A stretch of 64,000 bases of DNA from Talpa occidentalis (lineage: Eukaryota; Chordata; Mammalia; Eulipotyphla; Talpidae). The notes below the pieces were generated by a model. The model did no database searches and was not told the DNA's origin. It saw nothing but the letters and a program-made list of their open reading frames with translations. How positions within the stretch are numbered: position 1 is the stretch's first letter; each line of letters starts with the position of its first letter. The position numbers and the translations under genes are program-made. The DNA is taken from the NCBI RefSeq assembly GCF_014898055.3, contig NW_023601322.1, positions 5,847,312 to 5,911,311 of the forward strand. Reading direction: 5' to 3'. Below, piece by piece: positions 46,870 through 57,739 of this stretch.

Positions 46870-47700
46870 GTTTATCCTGCCAATCTCATAACTTTAATTT
46901 ATATGTTAACAAATTTGAATATGTAGTGCCTATGTCTCTCCCTTGAACTCCAGGCTCAAATATGCAACAGAATACTCAACATCTTTATTTACATGGTACC
47001 ATAGGCATCTCAAAATTTTAAAAAATTGAATCCATCATCATAATGCTCTGTCTATGCTCAGTCCAAAAAATAATGGCAATTGCATTATTGTGCTTGTATC
47101 ATCAAGATATATTAAGAACAGACCTTTTAACACCCTCTACTGCTGCCAGGCTGGCCCAAGGCACAACTATCTCCTGCCCATTTTATTTCAATAACTTTCT
47201 AGTTGATATCCTGGTCTTCTCTCCTCTTTCCTGCAGTCTAATCTTAATACAGAAGATAGGATGATCTTTTTAAAAACCTGTCATACTATGTCACGCTCCT
47301 GCTCAAAAGCCTCCCATAGCTTTTCATCTCATTAAGAGGAAAAGCCACGTCTTTGTGGCGGATCACACAACCCCACGTCACTGAAGCTTCACCACCTCTG
47401 ACTCATCTGCTGCTATGTATTCACCTACCTGCCCCTTTCAATCCAGCTGCCCGGGATACTTTGCTTTCTTGTGCCTGGAGACTTGACTTCCAGATCATCT
47501 GCCTAACTGCCCCCTCACCTTCCTTAGATGTTTGCCCAGAAGCTACCATTTCAATGGAATCTGATTTACCAACTTATATAGCACCTGTGCTCCTGTATCC
47601 CTTCCTCAGATTTACATGTATCAAAGAATTATCATCAACGGAAGCATTCCAAAATCACTTATTTACTTTATTAGTCACCCTCCCACCTAAATAGAACATT
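46870..47700 (+). mobile_element. L2 LINE relic, downstream segment, plus
   Basis: L2 ORF2 3' text in order: CTCTCCCTTGAACTCCAGGC near 46935, GGCATCTCAAAATTTTAAAA, CTCTACTGCTGCCAGGCTGGCCCAAGGC near 47135, CTGCAGTCTAATCTTAATAC, AGGATGATCTTTTTAAAAAC, TATGTCACGCTCCTGCTCAAAAGCCTCCCATAGC near 47287, CACCACCTCTGAC, TTGCCCAGAAGC. About 0.8 kb, unusually long for so old a family. The 113-codon frame inside is not a gene. Confidence 0.8.
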
Positions 47701-48302
47701 CGCTTCTTAAGATTATAGACCATTTATTGGATGGATGCATGGAAAAGAAGCTGTTGAAATGATGGGGTATTTTACACTTGAGAGCTCTTCACAGTGGGAG
47801 GGAAATCTGGCAAATCTTACATTTTAAGTGTGGAATTTCTAAATGACTCTTGAACAATTTAAGAACATAATTACAAATACTCACATTACAGTGAAAACGT
47901 TTTGTTTTTCATTTGAGTTCTTTTGGTTACTCTTCGTATAAACCCAAACTGCCTCTAACCACTTCTCAACAAGTCCCAATGGCGCTGAAAAATGTGACCC
48001 AGGACACAGCTTCACTCTCTTCCCAAAAGCAACTGTTTTTAATACTTGTCCTGTGAATTCACTTCTATCTCTTCAGTCACCTCTCTCTGAGTAGCTGATC
48101 TTGACTTGTGCTTTAGAAAGAGAACAGTCATTACAAGTGAAAAAACCCGGGCAGCCCGGAGCTCTGCTACATGAAAAGCAGGTGTGAGATGTTTGCATCA
48201 GTGCATGGGCAGAGACTGAGAGGGAGCTCTGTTAGATTTTTGTCCTCTACTTATACTCAGGAGGAGCCACCCCCAAAGTCCCAGCCCCAGATTTCTTCCT
48301 TC
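47701..48302. other. Unassigned DNA
   Basis: No gene. The 148-codon plus frame from 48171 becomes SINE-derived after about 48310 and is an artefact. Confidence 0.4.
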
Positions 48303-48313
48303 ACAGCATCGAT

Positions 48314-48582
48314 TTTTTTAAGATTTATTTATTTATGCATACAAGAACTGGGGTACAGGCCAGAGGTGCGGGGTGTGTGTGAGAGGATTCACCAGAGACA
48401 GGGTGGGGAACAGAACAGGCAGACCAACCAAAATCCACTGCTGAGGGAAGCAGCGGGCGAGGCAGGAGAGGTCTGCTGCTCCATGTGTGTGGCTCCCTGG
48501 CCGGCTGGGGATCGAACTTGTGCTGCAGAGGCTGTGGATTGCTTCATGGGTTGCATCTTAACCCCTTGCACCACCAGGGAGG
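48314..48582 (-). mobile_element. tRNA-derived SINE (subfamily A), minus
   Basis: TTTTTTAAGATTTATTTATT, body, antisense B box GGGGATCGAAC, head CCACCAGGGAGG. Target-site duplication CAGCATCGAT / CAGCATCAAT at 48304-48313 and 48583-48592. Confidence 0.95.
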
Positions 48583-48788
48583 CAGCATCAATATTGATTG
48601 GTGAAAAGCTAACCTGACTGGGCTACTGACTGTAGCTGTGTAGGGTAAGGAAAAATGTCAGGCTTTTCTGCCCTCCCGCCATCAGGATGGATGATGGATC
48701 CTTGGGGTCCTGAATGCATGCCTGATGGTGGGCACCTGGAGTAGGGTGTGGGCATAGGTAGATGGGATTCACCTGGGCTACAACTGCG

Positions 48789-48797
48789 CTTTTAAGG
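48789..48797 (+). promoter_or_regulatory. Putative LTR TATA-like box
   Basis: CTTTTAAGG lies about 215 nt before the LTR AATAAA, the expected U3 position. Activity is unknown. Confidence 0.45.
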
Positions 48798-49007
48798 GCG
48801 GCATCACGGGGACGCCAGGAGCAGCAGAAGCTGAAAGAGAAGACGAGAGAGAAGCCAAGGGAGAAGCAGGAGAAGCAGAAGAAGCAGAAGCAGGGGCAGG
48901 GGGAACGGCAGGGAGCCCGGATGGAGTGGGGATTTGCTGGGGGCTAGGGGGACTGTCAGCCTAGCGGCCTCCCAGTGCTCCTGCCGGCCGTGTACCTGCT
49001 GAATCCC

Positions 49008-49013
49008 AATAAA
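49008..49013 (+). terminator. LTR polyadenylation signal
   Basis: AATAAA within CCCAATAAAGGACC, about 100 nt before the LTR 3' end, followed by a G/T-bearing stretch. Canonical for an LTR R region. Confidence 0.6.
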
Positions 49014-49114
49014 GGACCTGTGGGAGGCCACTGGGGACTCTGACTCCTCCTTTGCCCGGTCTGCATGGGATCAGAGGGCCTGCACTGTGTCCATTCCCTG
49101 CCCCTTACAAGCTG

Positions 49115-49440
49115 CCACTGCAGAAAAACTCATGTCCTCTGTAAACTGGGTCAGAACTCTGGACTGGGTCAAGCCACCCATAACCCAGGAAGCCAGGAGG
49201 TGTGAACTTTTACCTACTTTTACTTTCTGACCCTCCACCTGCCCATTTTACCTTGTGACCCAATGGTTTCCTCATCCATTGCCTCATCCACTGCCTCATC
49301 CATTACCTCATCCATTACCTCATCCTTCTCTTCCCCTCTGTTAAAAACTCCTTGGAACATGTTTTAAATTTTGTGTACCCTAAATTATGATTTTTGATTC
49401 CTAATAAATACACTTTATCCTTTTTAAAGCCTCTTTCATT
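49115..49440 (+). repeat. Possible old LTR-like repeat with 12-bp array
   Basis: Contains a 12-bp minisatellite (CCTCATCCATTG/A) at 49270-49327 preceded by TTTTACCTTGTGACCCAATGG, and AATAAA at 49403-49408 in a CTAATAAATACACTTTATCC context, which looks like an LTR R/U5. A related 12-bp block recurs at 50105-50181. Family unknown. Confidence 0.4.
49270..49327 (+). repeat. 12-bp minisatellite CCTCATCCATTR
   Basis: Four full units (49270, 49282, 49294, 49306) and a partial fifth, differing by one or two bases. Confidence 0.92.
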
Positions 49441-50104
49441 TTACTGCTAATAGAGTCCTGGATCTTTCTTATATACTTTGGGTGATCATTATTTTGTTAC
49501 TCAAATCATTCCAGCTGGGGCCATTGATGACTTTCGTTTGTCTCTTGTGTCCTGCTGCTATGAGGCCTTTTTTAGTACTTCTTTACTTTTGGGCACTGAA
49601 GATGCTGCAGATTTGTCTTGTAATTCCATGCTTAGTCCTAGCATCAGTCTTATGTCCATGGACCTCTGATTCCTGTTCTGGGAGAACAGTGTGACATGTC
49701 CAGATCTGGATGATCTAAGGTGATGGAGGGAGAAATACACCTGTGATTACTACTTGTGGACACACTATTATCTGTGAATGTGAATTCACAGAATTCACAG
49801 AATTCACTATTATCTGTGAATCCATGAAGTCATCTGTATGCTTATGAGGCAAAACATCAGATCACACTGGTGTAGCCAATCCATACACACAGGAATCGCT
49901 CCAGCCTCCTCCCAGCTTGTCTGTTTTCCCCCATTCCAGTGGGAAGTGTGGCTCCACCATCTTCCATCCATTCACCTTCCAGCCATTGTCAATTCAAAAA
50001 TGGTTATCCATGCCCCAGTGGGGAACAACATCTCCAACTGGAGTTACTTTATGACCTACAGAATTATTCTGTGCTCAGACCCCTCTCTATAAAATGGAAA
50101 GCCA
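49441..50104. other. Unassigned DNA with short duplications
   Basis: CACTATTATCTGTGAAT occurs at 49763-49779 and 49805-49821, enclosing repeats of GAATTCACA. No gene seen. Confidence 0.45.
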
Positions 50105-50181
50105 GCAGACCCACCTTGTGACAAAACCGTTTCTTCCTCCATTACGTCATCTATTACCTCATCTACTACCTCATCCATTAT
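50105..50181 (+). repeat. Second, diverged copy of the 12-bp array and flank
   Basis: CCACCTTGTGACAAAACCGTTTC parallels ACCTTGTGACCCAATGGTTTC at about 49243, and is followed by GTCATCTATTAC-CTCATCTACTAC-CTCATCCATTAT. The two copies are about 860 bp apart in the same orientation. Confidence 0.75.
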
Positions 50182-51340
50182 CTTTGCCTTGCACTTGTTA
50201 ATTATCCTGAATACCAACTCTGCCCTCATGACATTCCCTATTTCAGCTTTTAGAAATTATGAGTGATAATTTTCCTTCTCTACTGTTGACTTCTGTTTGT
50301 ATGTCTCTTATTTAGCAATTAGTTTGTAAGTCAAACAAGGGAACAGAAATGATATTTATTGACTCCATTCAAAACCCCAGGGCTGTCAAGTTACACTAAT
50401 CCAGGCATTACCATTCATGCTGTCTTTGATGATAAATTGACCCCCTGAGCACAAGTATGCAACATCCCAACAGATATGTCAAGTGAAAAATTACCTGTCT
50501 TTTGGTACAAATGAGTATATTGAGTCGCTCTGTAGAGATTTCAGAGTTATTTCATAAGTCCACGATTAATTCTGAACATGGATGTCAATTCTCTTTGTCC
50601 ATGTTTTTGTCTTACGAGAAATTATGTTAAATAAACAAATTGAAGAGCAAAAAACACAGACAGGAGCATAAACAGACGCTCGCACAATCTTTCTTGAATC
50701 CACAATAATTCATTTCAAGGCAGCACCGGTTAAAGGCACTGGAATATGATGAATTGGGGCTATTGTTCTATTCCCTGAGTTTGGGGGCATCTTGACTTGC
50801 TGGCATTTGAGAAAAGAAAAGCAATGGTTATATCTGGATCCTGCTTCTTGAACCTGCTCTACACCACAAATATCAACCTCCCAATAGATAAACGTAGCGG
50901 GTCCATGAACTTCACAATCGGCCTGTTCATAATCCCTCGCCTCCGAATTGTTTTTAACATCCTTTGTCTGTCTTCAAAACTGCCTTTGACACCTAAGTTT
51001 TGGTTCAGTATAATCTTTACAAAAATATCAGGAGCAGAGAGGTCAGAAAGCCCACACTATGGATTTTCCTTGGATTGGATACAGCATAGAGAGACTCGCT
51101 GTAGAGAGCACACAGGCGCACACAAGCTCTCACATGGCACAGTGTCTCTTACAAGAAATTCACTACCCACTTGGAATTACTGAATACACAGGAGCAACGT
51201 GGTTAAAAAGCTGTATTAGATGAAACCAGAATAGTCATAAGCGGATGTTATCTACTTCTACTTTGCTAATTGTGCAGGTCAACTGTGAAGTTCCAAACGA
51301 CTAGAGTAAAAGTGAGAAGCCTGTGCACCCAAAACGAGGC
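50182..51340. other. Unassigned DNA
   Basis: No recognised repeat. The 128-codon frame at 50797-51183 has no recognisable domain and no splice or start context that makes it gene-like. Confidence 0.4.
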
Positions 51341-51356
51341 TTAACCAATCATTTTG

Positions 51357-51644
51357 TTTGTTTATTTATTTTAAGATTTATTTATTTATGCATACAAGAA
51401 CTGGGGTATAGGCCAGAGGTGCGGCAGGGGGTGGGGGGGTTGAGATGATTCACCAGAGACAGAGTGGGGAACAGAACAGGCAGACTGACTGAAATCCACT
51501 GCTGAGGGGAGCAGTGGGAGAGACAGGAGAGGTCTGCCGCGCCACGTGCATGCTCCCTGGCAGGCCGGGGATCGAACTCATGTTGCAGTGGCTGCAGATA
51601 ACTTCATAGGCTGTGTCCTAACTCCTGCACCACCAGGGAGGCCC
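51357..51644 (-). mobile_element. tRNA-derived SINE (subfamily A), minus
   Basis: Full-length. Target-site duplication TTAACCAATCATTTTG / TTAACCAGTCATTTTG (one mismatch) at 51341-51356 and 51645-51660. Confidence 0.95.
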
Positions 51645-51836
51645 TTAACCAGTCATTTTGATAGAAGTGACAGAATAATGAGCATGTGCAACTGACACTG
51701 GGAATAGATATAGATGCACACGTGCAAATGCATGTACGTGTGTGTATTCATGTCTGCCTGTCAGCTCAGCCAGTCAGCTCTTACCAATGAACTCCTTACA
51801 TTCCCATTTAATTGATAGTAGTAGATCAATAGCTGA

Positions 51837-51868
51837 TAGGTAGGTAGGTAGGTAGATGGATGGATGAA
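51837..51868. repeat. (GGTA)n/(GGAT)n microsatellite
   Basis: Four to five GGTA units followed by GATGGATGGATG. Confidence 0.9.
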
Positions 51869-51881
51869 AGGAAGCAAGTAA

Positions 51882-52745
51882 GTTAAAAAAAAAAAAAAGA
51901 AACTGCCATAATCTTTCTTGTTGGTGATAAAAAAAGATTGTAACTACACCTCAGCTAAAAGACTGTGGAAAAACCTGATTGCTACCTTGAATCATGTGAT
52001 AAACAATAACTGTTCTTCAGGCTGGGGTAACCCCTCTTCTGCCTGCAGTCAGTGTGCAGGGCCTTGTGCTGGGGGACTGAGAATCAGGTGAGGCTTAGGA
52101 CTCAACGTCCAGCTCACCTTCCCACTTGGAACCAACAGAAGGGGAGACGCAATGAGCTCATGAGCCTCAGGGGGTGCCAGGCTTTCCCCCAGGAAGTCCC
52201 AGGTTTTCACAGAGCCCTGCTTCCCCAACTTGTATGGGAATCCCCTGAGGGTTCCCCCCACCTGATGCGTGTTCCTGTTCACCTCTGTGGAGGAAAGACC
52301 AGACGAGTCCATTCTACCCAAATCTCAGGAGGTGCAGGTGCTGGTTGTCCATAGAAAAGCTGGAGGTGGGGGAGGCTCATAAGAAAGGAATTGGCTTCAG
52401 CAAAGCGGCTGGAGCCTCTGTGGGCAGAGCAGAGGGGGCTCCCGCATGCATTGCCAACAGGCCCAAGTTATTTTAAGCTTTTTTACCGAATGGCACTTAA
52501 ATCTCAAGTGACACATAGCGTAACAGTTTTGCAATTCAAGGGAAAATATGGACGCCCCAACTTTTAGAAATGTCGTTCATTGTCTCTGGATTCTCACCTC
52601 TCCTCCTGCCCCTCCACTACCCCCAGCTCCTTGTCATCCTCCCTCCTGCTCTCTCTCCACCCCGGCGGCTTTCTTTCTCCACATTTCTTTACTTTGAGGT
52701 TCCTACCTATTTACTCCCTGTGGGTCATGCTCACTCCAAGTGTTT
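51882..52745. other. Unassigned DNA, partly GC-rich
   Basis: 52020-52460 is GC-richer, with overlapping plus/minus frames of 90-100 codons but no recognisable protein. 52570-52690 is pyrimidine-rich. Confidence 0.4.
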
Positions 52746-52762
52746 AAGTTATGCCTATTTTT

Positions 52763-53029
52763 TTTTAAAGATTTATTAATTAATTTATTTATACAAGCAC
52801 TGGGTACAGTCAGAAGTGCGGGAGGGTGAGAGAATTCACCAGAGCCAGAGTGGGGAGCAGAGCAGGCAGAAGGACCGAGGTACACTGCTGAGGGGAGCAG
52901 CGGGCGGCAGGAGAGGTCTGCGCCCCATGTGGGACCCTCACCCAACAGCCGGGGATCGAACCAGCGCTGCAGAGGCTGCGGGGCAGCTTCACAACCCAGC
53001 GCTCAACCGCTGAGCCACCAGGGAGGCCC
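52763..53029 (-). mobile_element. tRNA-derived SINE (subfamily B), minus
   Basis: Antisense subfamily B: TTTATACAAGCACTGGGTAC, GGGTCC-equivalent GGGACCCTCACCC, B box GGGGATCGAACCAGC, and CAACCCAGCGCTCAACCGCTGAGCCACCAGGGAGGCCC. Exact 17-bp target-site duplication AAGTTATGCCTATTTTT at 52746-52762 and 53030-53046. Confidence 0.96.
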
Positions 53030-53046
53030 AAGTTATGCCTATTTTT

Positions 53047-55003
53047 GAAGTTTTTCTGTTTGAACTAATTTCTGAACAAAAATTTCAAAAAAACGACCTT
53101 CAGATAAAATATCGGCGAGAAAACCTGATATAATCACAACCCAAAATTGCTTTTGCTATCTCAACTTTTTCATCATTTGATTTTGCGTTTCTTAAGTACA
53201 CATGTGTACATGTGTACATGTACGAGGGCTCAGGTTCAATGTACACATTGTGTCTACATTTTATATATGTAAACATGTTTTGTTGTTTGGGGGGAGTGAA
53301 AACAGCTTTACATTTCGAATTGATTTTTACATTTACTATTGGCAATATTTTGTGCAGAGAACAACTGATTTAGTTAAGATTTTAATCAATATTCTCATGG
53401 AAAGAATTTTGCTTCAATTTCCTTCTTCACTGGACAATGTTGACAGATATCAATGCTGACATTTTTAAAAGTAAGTTCACCTATTAAAATCATGTTTTAC
53501 ATTTGCTCGCAATATACTTTTTTATTAGATACTATTATTTTGTCCACCTTTGATCTTTTCCCTGAATATTTCTTTAATATTTTATGATGTGAATAAGAAA
53601 TCAATCTGTTCACTTTACTTTATTTTTCTTATGCTATTTTCAACGTAAAGATAAACCCACTAAAATTTTTGAAATGTCAAATCATCCTTCAGCGTTTACC
53701 GTTAATGCCATCTTAGATTTAATCGCATTCTTTTGGGTTTGGTATTAAAAATATGTTTTGGTTTAATAATCCAGTTTTCCTAAAATTCATCATTTTAACA
53801 TTTCAAGTAATCTGGGTTCTAGTTATTATAACAGACTAAAGTGTTGATGCTTTGTTGGCGATGATGTTGAATGTAAAATACTTTTTCTGAAGGAAGCATA
53901 AAAGTGAATCATTTTAGTGGGAGGAATGTGAAAGAATTGTTAATAGCTTTATAAACACCTTGAAATGTTAGAAGGACAGTGAGGAGTGCTTTTTAATAGT
54001 TGGGCTGGGGAACAGAAAAATAGAGGGGGAGTTACAATGCAAAGGGGAATTGTTAAATTTGTGTCCGGTGATGGTCAGAGCAAGCACTTCTGGAAAATAA
54101 GCAGATCAATCTACAGATTTGCCTCTGTGCTATGCCACAAAAATGGAGAAAGATAAGATCTCAAATCAACTGTCTACAGGAGCGCCTTGTAGTTTTGTGC
54201 ATTTCTATTGGATTTTTAAAAATAGGCACTTAAAAATCTCAGATCAGCTCCATGAAAGAATTTAGTTTTCCATGACAAGTGTGTATTTGTTTACTTGCTT
54301 GCTTGCTTCTTTGACATTGATTGGCAGTTCTAATCACTCTTTCATATAGAGGAAAAGACAATGACATCTGTTCTGAGAAGTTCGTGAAAACAATTAAACT
54401 CTTTCATTCACATTTTTATAAAATAAGGGATTTGAATTCTTTGGTTTTACATATTAATTCATTGGGGAAGGGGGATGTGAAACCAAGTTGAAAATGAGTT
54501 TACATTGTTATTTTAATGAATTCCAGATGAAGATAGTAAGTAGATTTAGGTTGGCTTACAGGCATGGCACTAAAGTAAAGGAGGTTTAAATGGTCATTAT
54601 TTATAAAGATTTCCTCAAATTATATTAGAAGGTCTAGTTTAAATCCTAATTTCATGGCAATAAATTGTATAATGACCATAATTAATTTATAATGGGTTCT
54701 TATAGGGTAGGTATTTTTAATATGTCATATCTAATCCTCATAAAAACTATAAAAGGAAGGAATTTTTTTTAAGGAAGGGATTTTTCTTCATTCCAATACA
54801 TTCCTAGCATTTAACAAGCATTCTTTGTACCAATTAAACTGCCTATTTTCAGTCCTTCTTTGCCACCAAGCTCTAGATTTGTATTCCTCAGATTGACGCG
54901 GTATCTGTGCTCACATTCTCATCTCCTGATTATCTTTATTCTTTGAAGTCTCAGCTTTAATGTAGTTTTGTAGAAATTTCCCTTTTCCTCAATATATTAG
55001 GAA
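53047..55003. other. Unassigned AT-rich unique DNA
   Basis: No gene. A self-complementary patch lies at 53196-53223 (GTACACATGTGTAC, then GTACATGTAC). Several stretches are non-repetitive and AT-rich. Confidence 0.4.
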
Positions 55004-55007
55004 ATTT

Positions 55008-55636
55008 TGTCAGGACATGATTAAGGGGTACCCAGGGACATATAAGTATTAAGGGGTGCTTGCTCTAAAAGGGATCCAGCCACCTTCTGTACAAAGGCAA
55101 AATAAGCAGACTCTTTATTAAATATATGAAAGATATTTAATAGAATTAGTGTGCAGAGAAAGAAGAAAGGCTATTAGGCTATTCCTAATAATAAACCAAT
55201 AAACCACCCTAAATTACCCATCCCCTCCTGGGCAAATCCTAGTCAAACTGGCCCAGCCCAAAGTGGGGTTGTTGGAGCCTAAAATCTTGCCACAAGTCTA
55301 AAGGACCTTCTGGTGGGTAGTCACAAGGAGGGTAGGCAGGTCTCAGAGAGTTGGCACTAAATGAGAAACTCAGAATTCAAAATGGACCAAATAGTCCACC
55401 ATGAAGTAAGAACAATGGCTGCCACTGTTTTTGCCCAAGACTAGGAGAAGCCTCCCTACCTGTCTCTGACCCCTGTGTCTCTTCTAAATATGTCTGCCAA
55501 TTATTTCCACCATGTCTCTCCTCCAAGTCTCCTTCCCAGCAGTACCATGGTGCCAATTGGGCCACAGAAGCAAGAGAGAGGCATACCCTGCTGCTTTCTG
55601 TGCTATATCAGGGCCGCTCAGCTCCACCCCCAATTT
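55008..55636 (-). mobile_element. Possible antisense ERV LTR
   Basis: Read on the minus strand the block ends GTCCTGACA and has AATAAA (55119-55114) about 105 nt before that end, as an LTR would. A start at TGGGGGTGG near 55636 would give a 4-bp direct repeat ATTT on both sides, which is weak evidence. There are no coding remnants. It could instead be another old repeat. Confidence 0.35.
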
Positions 55637-55639
55637 CCA

Positions 55640-56735
55640 GGAACTTCTCCAACTCAGGATGTCTGGTTCATAGCAAACTGGGATTTGTAATCCAAGGTGA
55701 CTACATGTAAGTGGGGAGGGGGTGGTGGGAAAAGTAACACTCATTCACTGTGTTTTCCTCCCCATTTTAGAGTTGTATTCACTCACTAATAATTTGTTCC
55801 TACTCTAAATTCCCACATTTCTCTCTAAATTTCCCTCATATTGCTTATTTAGTGGACTGAATCTTGCTCCAAAACAAATTCTATACAAGCAGAGATCTTA
55901 ACTCTTTTGATCTTCTGCCTGGGGTTTAGTATGCTGTTTAGTGTATAATCATGCCACATAAGGATTGTTTTATGTCAATGATAGAATATCCATTTACAAT
56001 GATTAAAAAAGTCCTAAAATTCAAGGCAAAAATAATGAATGTGAGAAGTTCCATAGTCAGTAAATGGTAGAACTAGTATTTCAAGTAAGGCAGCTTTCAT
56101 CTCAATCTCATCATATCTTCAACAATTCAGATTTCCTTGGCAAGGGCATATGATTAATTTATGAATAAGAAACACCATTTAATCTAATTTCTGTAAAGAG
56201 AAAATTTAGAAGAATATTAGTATATGATGCATTCAGACTCTATTATCCAGGGCTAGGTACAGGATATTTATTGGTAATAATAGAAAGGACAGGAGATTTT
56301 ACAAGAGTTCATTTGATGCTGGAATAGATGTGAACCACCTAACAAGAACATTTGACATTATATACTATGGCTTTCATTTCATAAGTAAAACATAAAATTA
56401 AAAGGTATATTTCTCATGTTTCCAATCCAACTAATACTCGAGAATCCTAAATATATCTATTTGTAAGTGCTATATTATCATTCACCCAACAGATACTATA
56501 GGGTAAAATAAGATATAAACAAAATTTTCTTGTCTTTCCTACCAAAGTGCTTCAGCCAGCAGTTACTTTTGACTTATATATTCTGATCTTCTGTTCACAA
56601 GTGTTTTTCTCCTAAGCACCTTGGTTTGTGAGATGAATGCAAATTGCAACAGAGCTAACAGCTAACAATTTCATTCTATTCTTTTGGCTGTCTGGAGATG
56701 ATCTCACACACATTGCTATTAGGATATCTGTTGAA
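55640..56735. other. Unassigned AT-rich DNA
   Basis: No gene or repeat recognised. Confidence 0.4.
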
Positions 56736-56737
56736 GA

Positions 56738-57163
56738 GTGTGTCTGAATGACATGAACTGTCAATCTTCCTTGCAGAGCTGGCTGGAGGGCATGATGTTT
56801 GATCTCAAAGAAGGAAAATACTTTGTTTTGATCCTTGAAAGAAGGAAATCTGCAACCACCTTTATTTGGAATCTTACCCCCGCAAGTGGCAAATCCAGAT
56901 ATTACAGAGAATTATTGTGGGCAAAGCAGAGTAACAAAAGTAACATGATTTTTCTCTCCATATTTTTCCTCAGAGAGCCAGTGAAGTTGGAGACCATGCT
57001 TCTGAAGAATTTGTTAATTTCCCACCTGCAATTCTTCAACAGTGCTCTTGTTGCAGAATTTGAAAATGTGTTGACTCTTGAGGACTTTCTTTTGTTTCCA
57101 ACCACTGTGCTTCCTTACAGATATCGTGTTAGGAAAATGAGGAGTAAGTTTCAGACCACATGA
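56738..57163 (+). other. Unrecognised 141-codon open frame
   Basis: One of the longest frames not explained by a repeat I can name. The predicted product has no recognised domain, signal peptide or convincing membrane segment. A splice-acceptor-like TTCCTTGCAG lies inside it at about 56767-56776. It could be a chance frame in moderately AT-rich DNA, an unrecognised repeat or, less likely, an exon. Confidence 0.15.
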
Positions 57164-57189
57164 TTTAATCCAAATCGATACAGTATGTT

Positions 57190-57330
57190 AGTAATAGAAC
57201 TGTGTGCCTGGGAATTGGATTTTGAGACTCTGCCATCCACTTGTAGGTCACCTTGAACATGTCATTTCCACTCTCTGGGGTTCTGATTGCTCATTTCTAA
57301 GATGAGAGTGTCAGGATCGCATTTGGCATG
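57190..57330 (+). mobile_element. MIR SINE relic, plus
   Basis: MIR core order: CTGTGTGCCTGGGAATTGG, GACTCTGCCATCCACTTGTAGGTCACCTTGAACATGTCATTTCC, ACTCTCTGGGGTTCTGATTGCTCATTTCTAAGATG. Old and diverged. Confidence 0.75.
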
Positions 57331-57735
57331 GGTGTTAAACTATGACTGAGAAAACTACTTGGGGTCTTATTAATAGATAACCGACTCTAGGGCAAACTCT
57401 TGGGAATTGATTCTAACAGCAACTCTGAAGTGAGGTGAGAGAATTAGGGTTAGTGTGCTTTCAAAGTGATTCTAGTGGAACAAGTCACAGCTGCCCTTGG
57501 AGAATTGCTAAGGGGATGGTTCCTGTGATCACTGTGTGTTCTGGATGAAATTCTTTCCTAAGGTGGATTGTGGCATCATGTAAGAAATAGCTAGTATACT
57601 TTTGAAAGATGGCTGATATCCAGCAATCTTCCTAGACAACATATTATAATTGATCTGAGATAGAAGTAGAGCCTGGAAAAAGTTTGGCTTAAAATGCACC
57701 CATAAGAACACCCTCTAGTTCATACATTTTATTTT
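57331..57735. other. Unassigned, possible hAT relic at left
   Basis: 57330-57480 has weak MER5-like words (ACTACTTGGGGTCTTATTAATAG, CAAAGTGATTCTAGTGGAAC). The rest has no assignment. Confidence 0.3.
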
Positions 57736-57739
57736 TTTT

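Larger units (their letters stand above)
48639..49109 (+). mobile_element. Solo LTR of an endogenous retrovirus
   Basis: 471-bp unit starting TGTAGGG and ending CCCCTTACA. This gives the TG...CA ends and imperfect inverted termini (TGTAGGG / reverse of CCCTTACA) of retroviral LTRs. It is flanked by the 5-bp direct repeat AGCTG at 48634-48638 and 49110-49114. Inside are a TTTTAAG TATA-like site near 48790, a purine-rich AGAAGC-type tract at 48826-48910 and AATAAA at 49008-49013, giving a U3-R-U5 layout. No gag, pol or env sequence lies beside it, so it fits a recombined solo LTR. The ERV family is not identified. Confidence 0.82.

Noticed and set aside
47353..47694. 113-codon open frame
   Set aside because: It lies within the decayed L2 LINE and does not follow an intact L2 protein frame.
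48171..48617. 148-codon open frame
   Set aside because: From about 48310 onward it reads the SINE in antisense. There is no independent coding evidence.
49270..49327. Regular repeats considered as a CRISPR-like array
   Set aside because: Contiguous 12-bp tandem units without spacers in a mammalian context. It is a minisatellite.
53196..53223. GTACACATGTGTAC palindromic patch considered as a binding site or origin
   Set aside because: Explained by alternating CA/TG-like low complexity. Nothing else supports a function.
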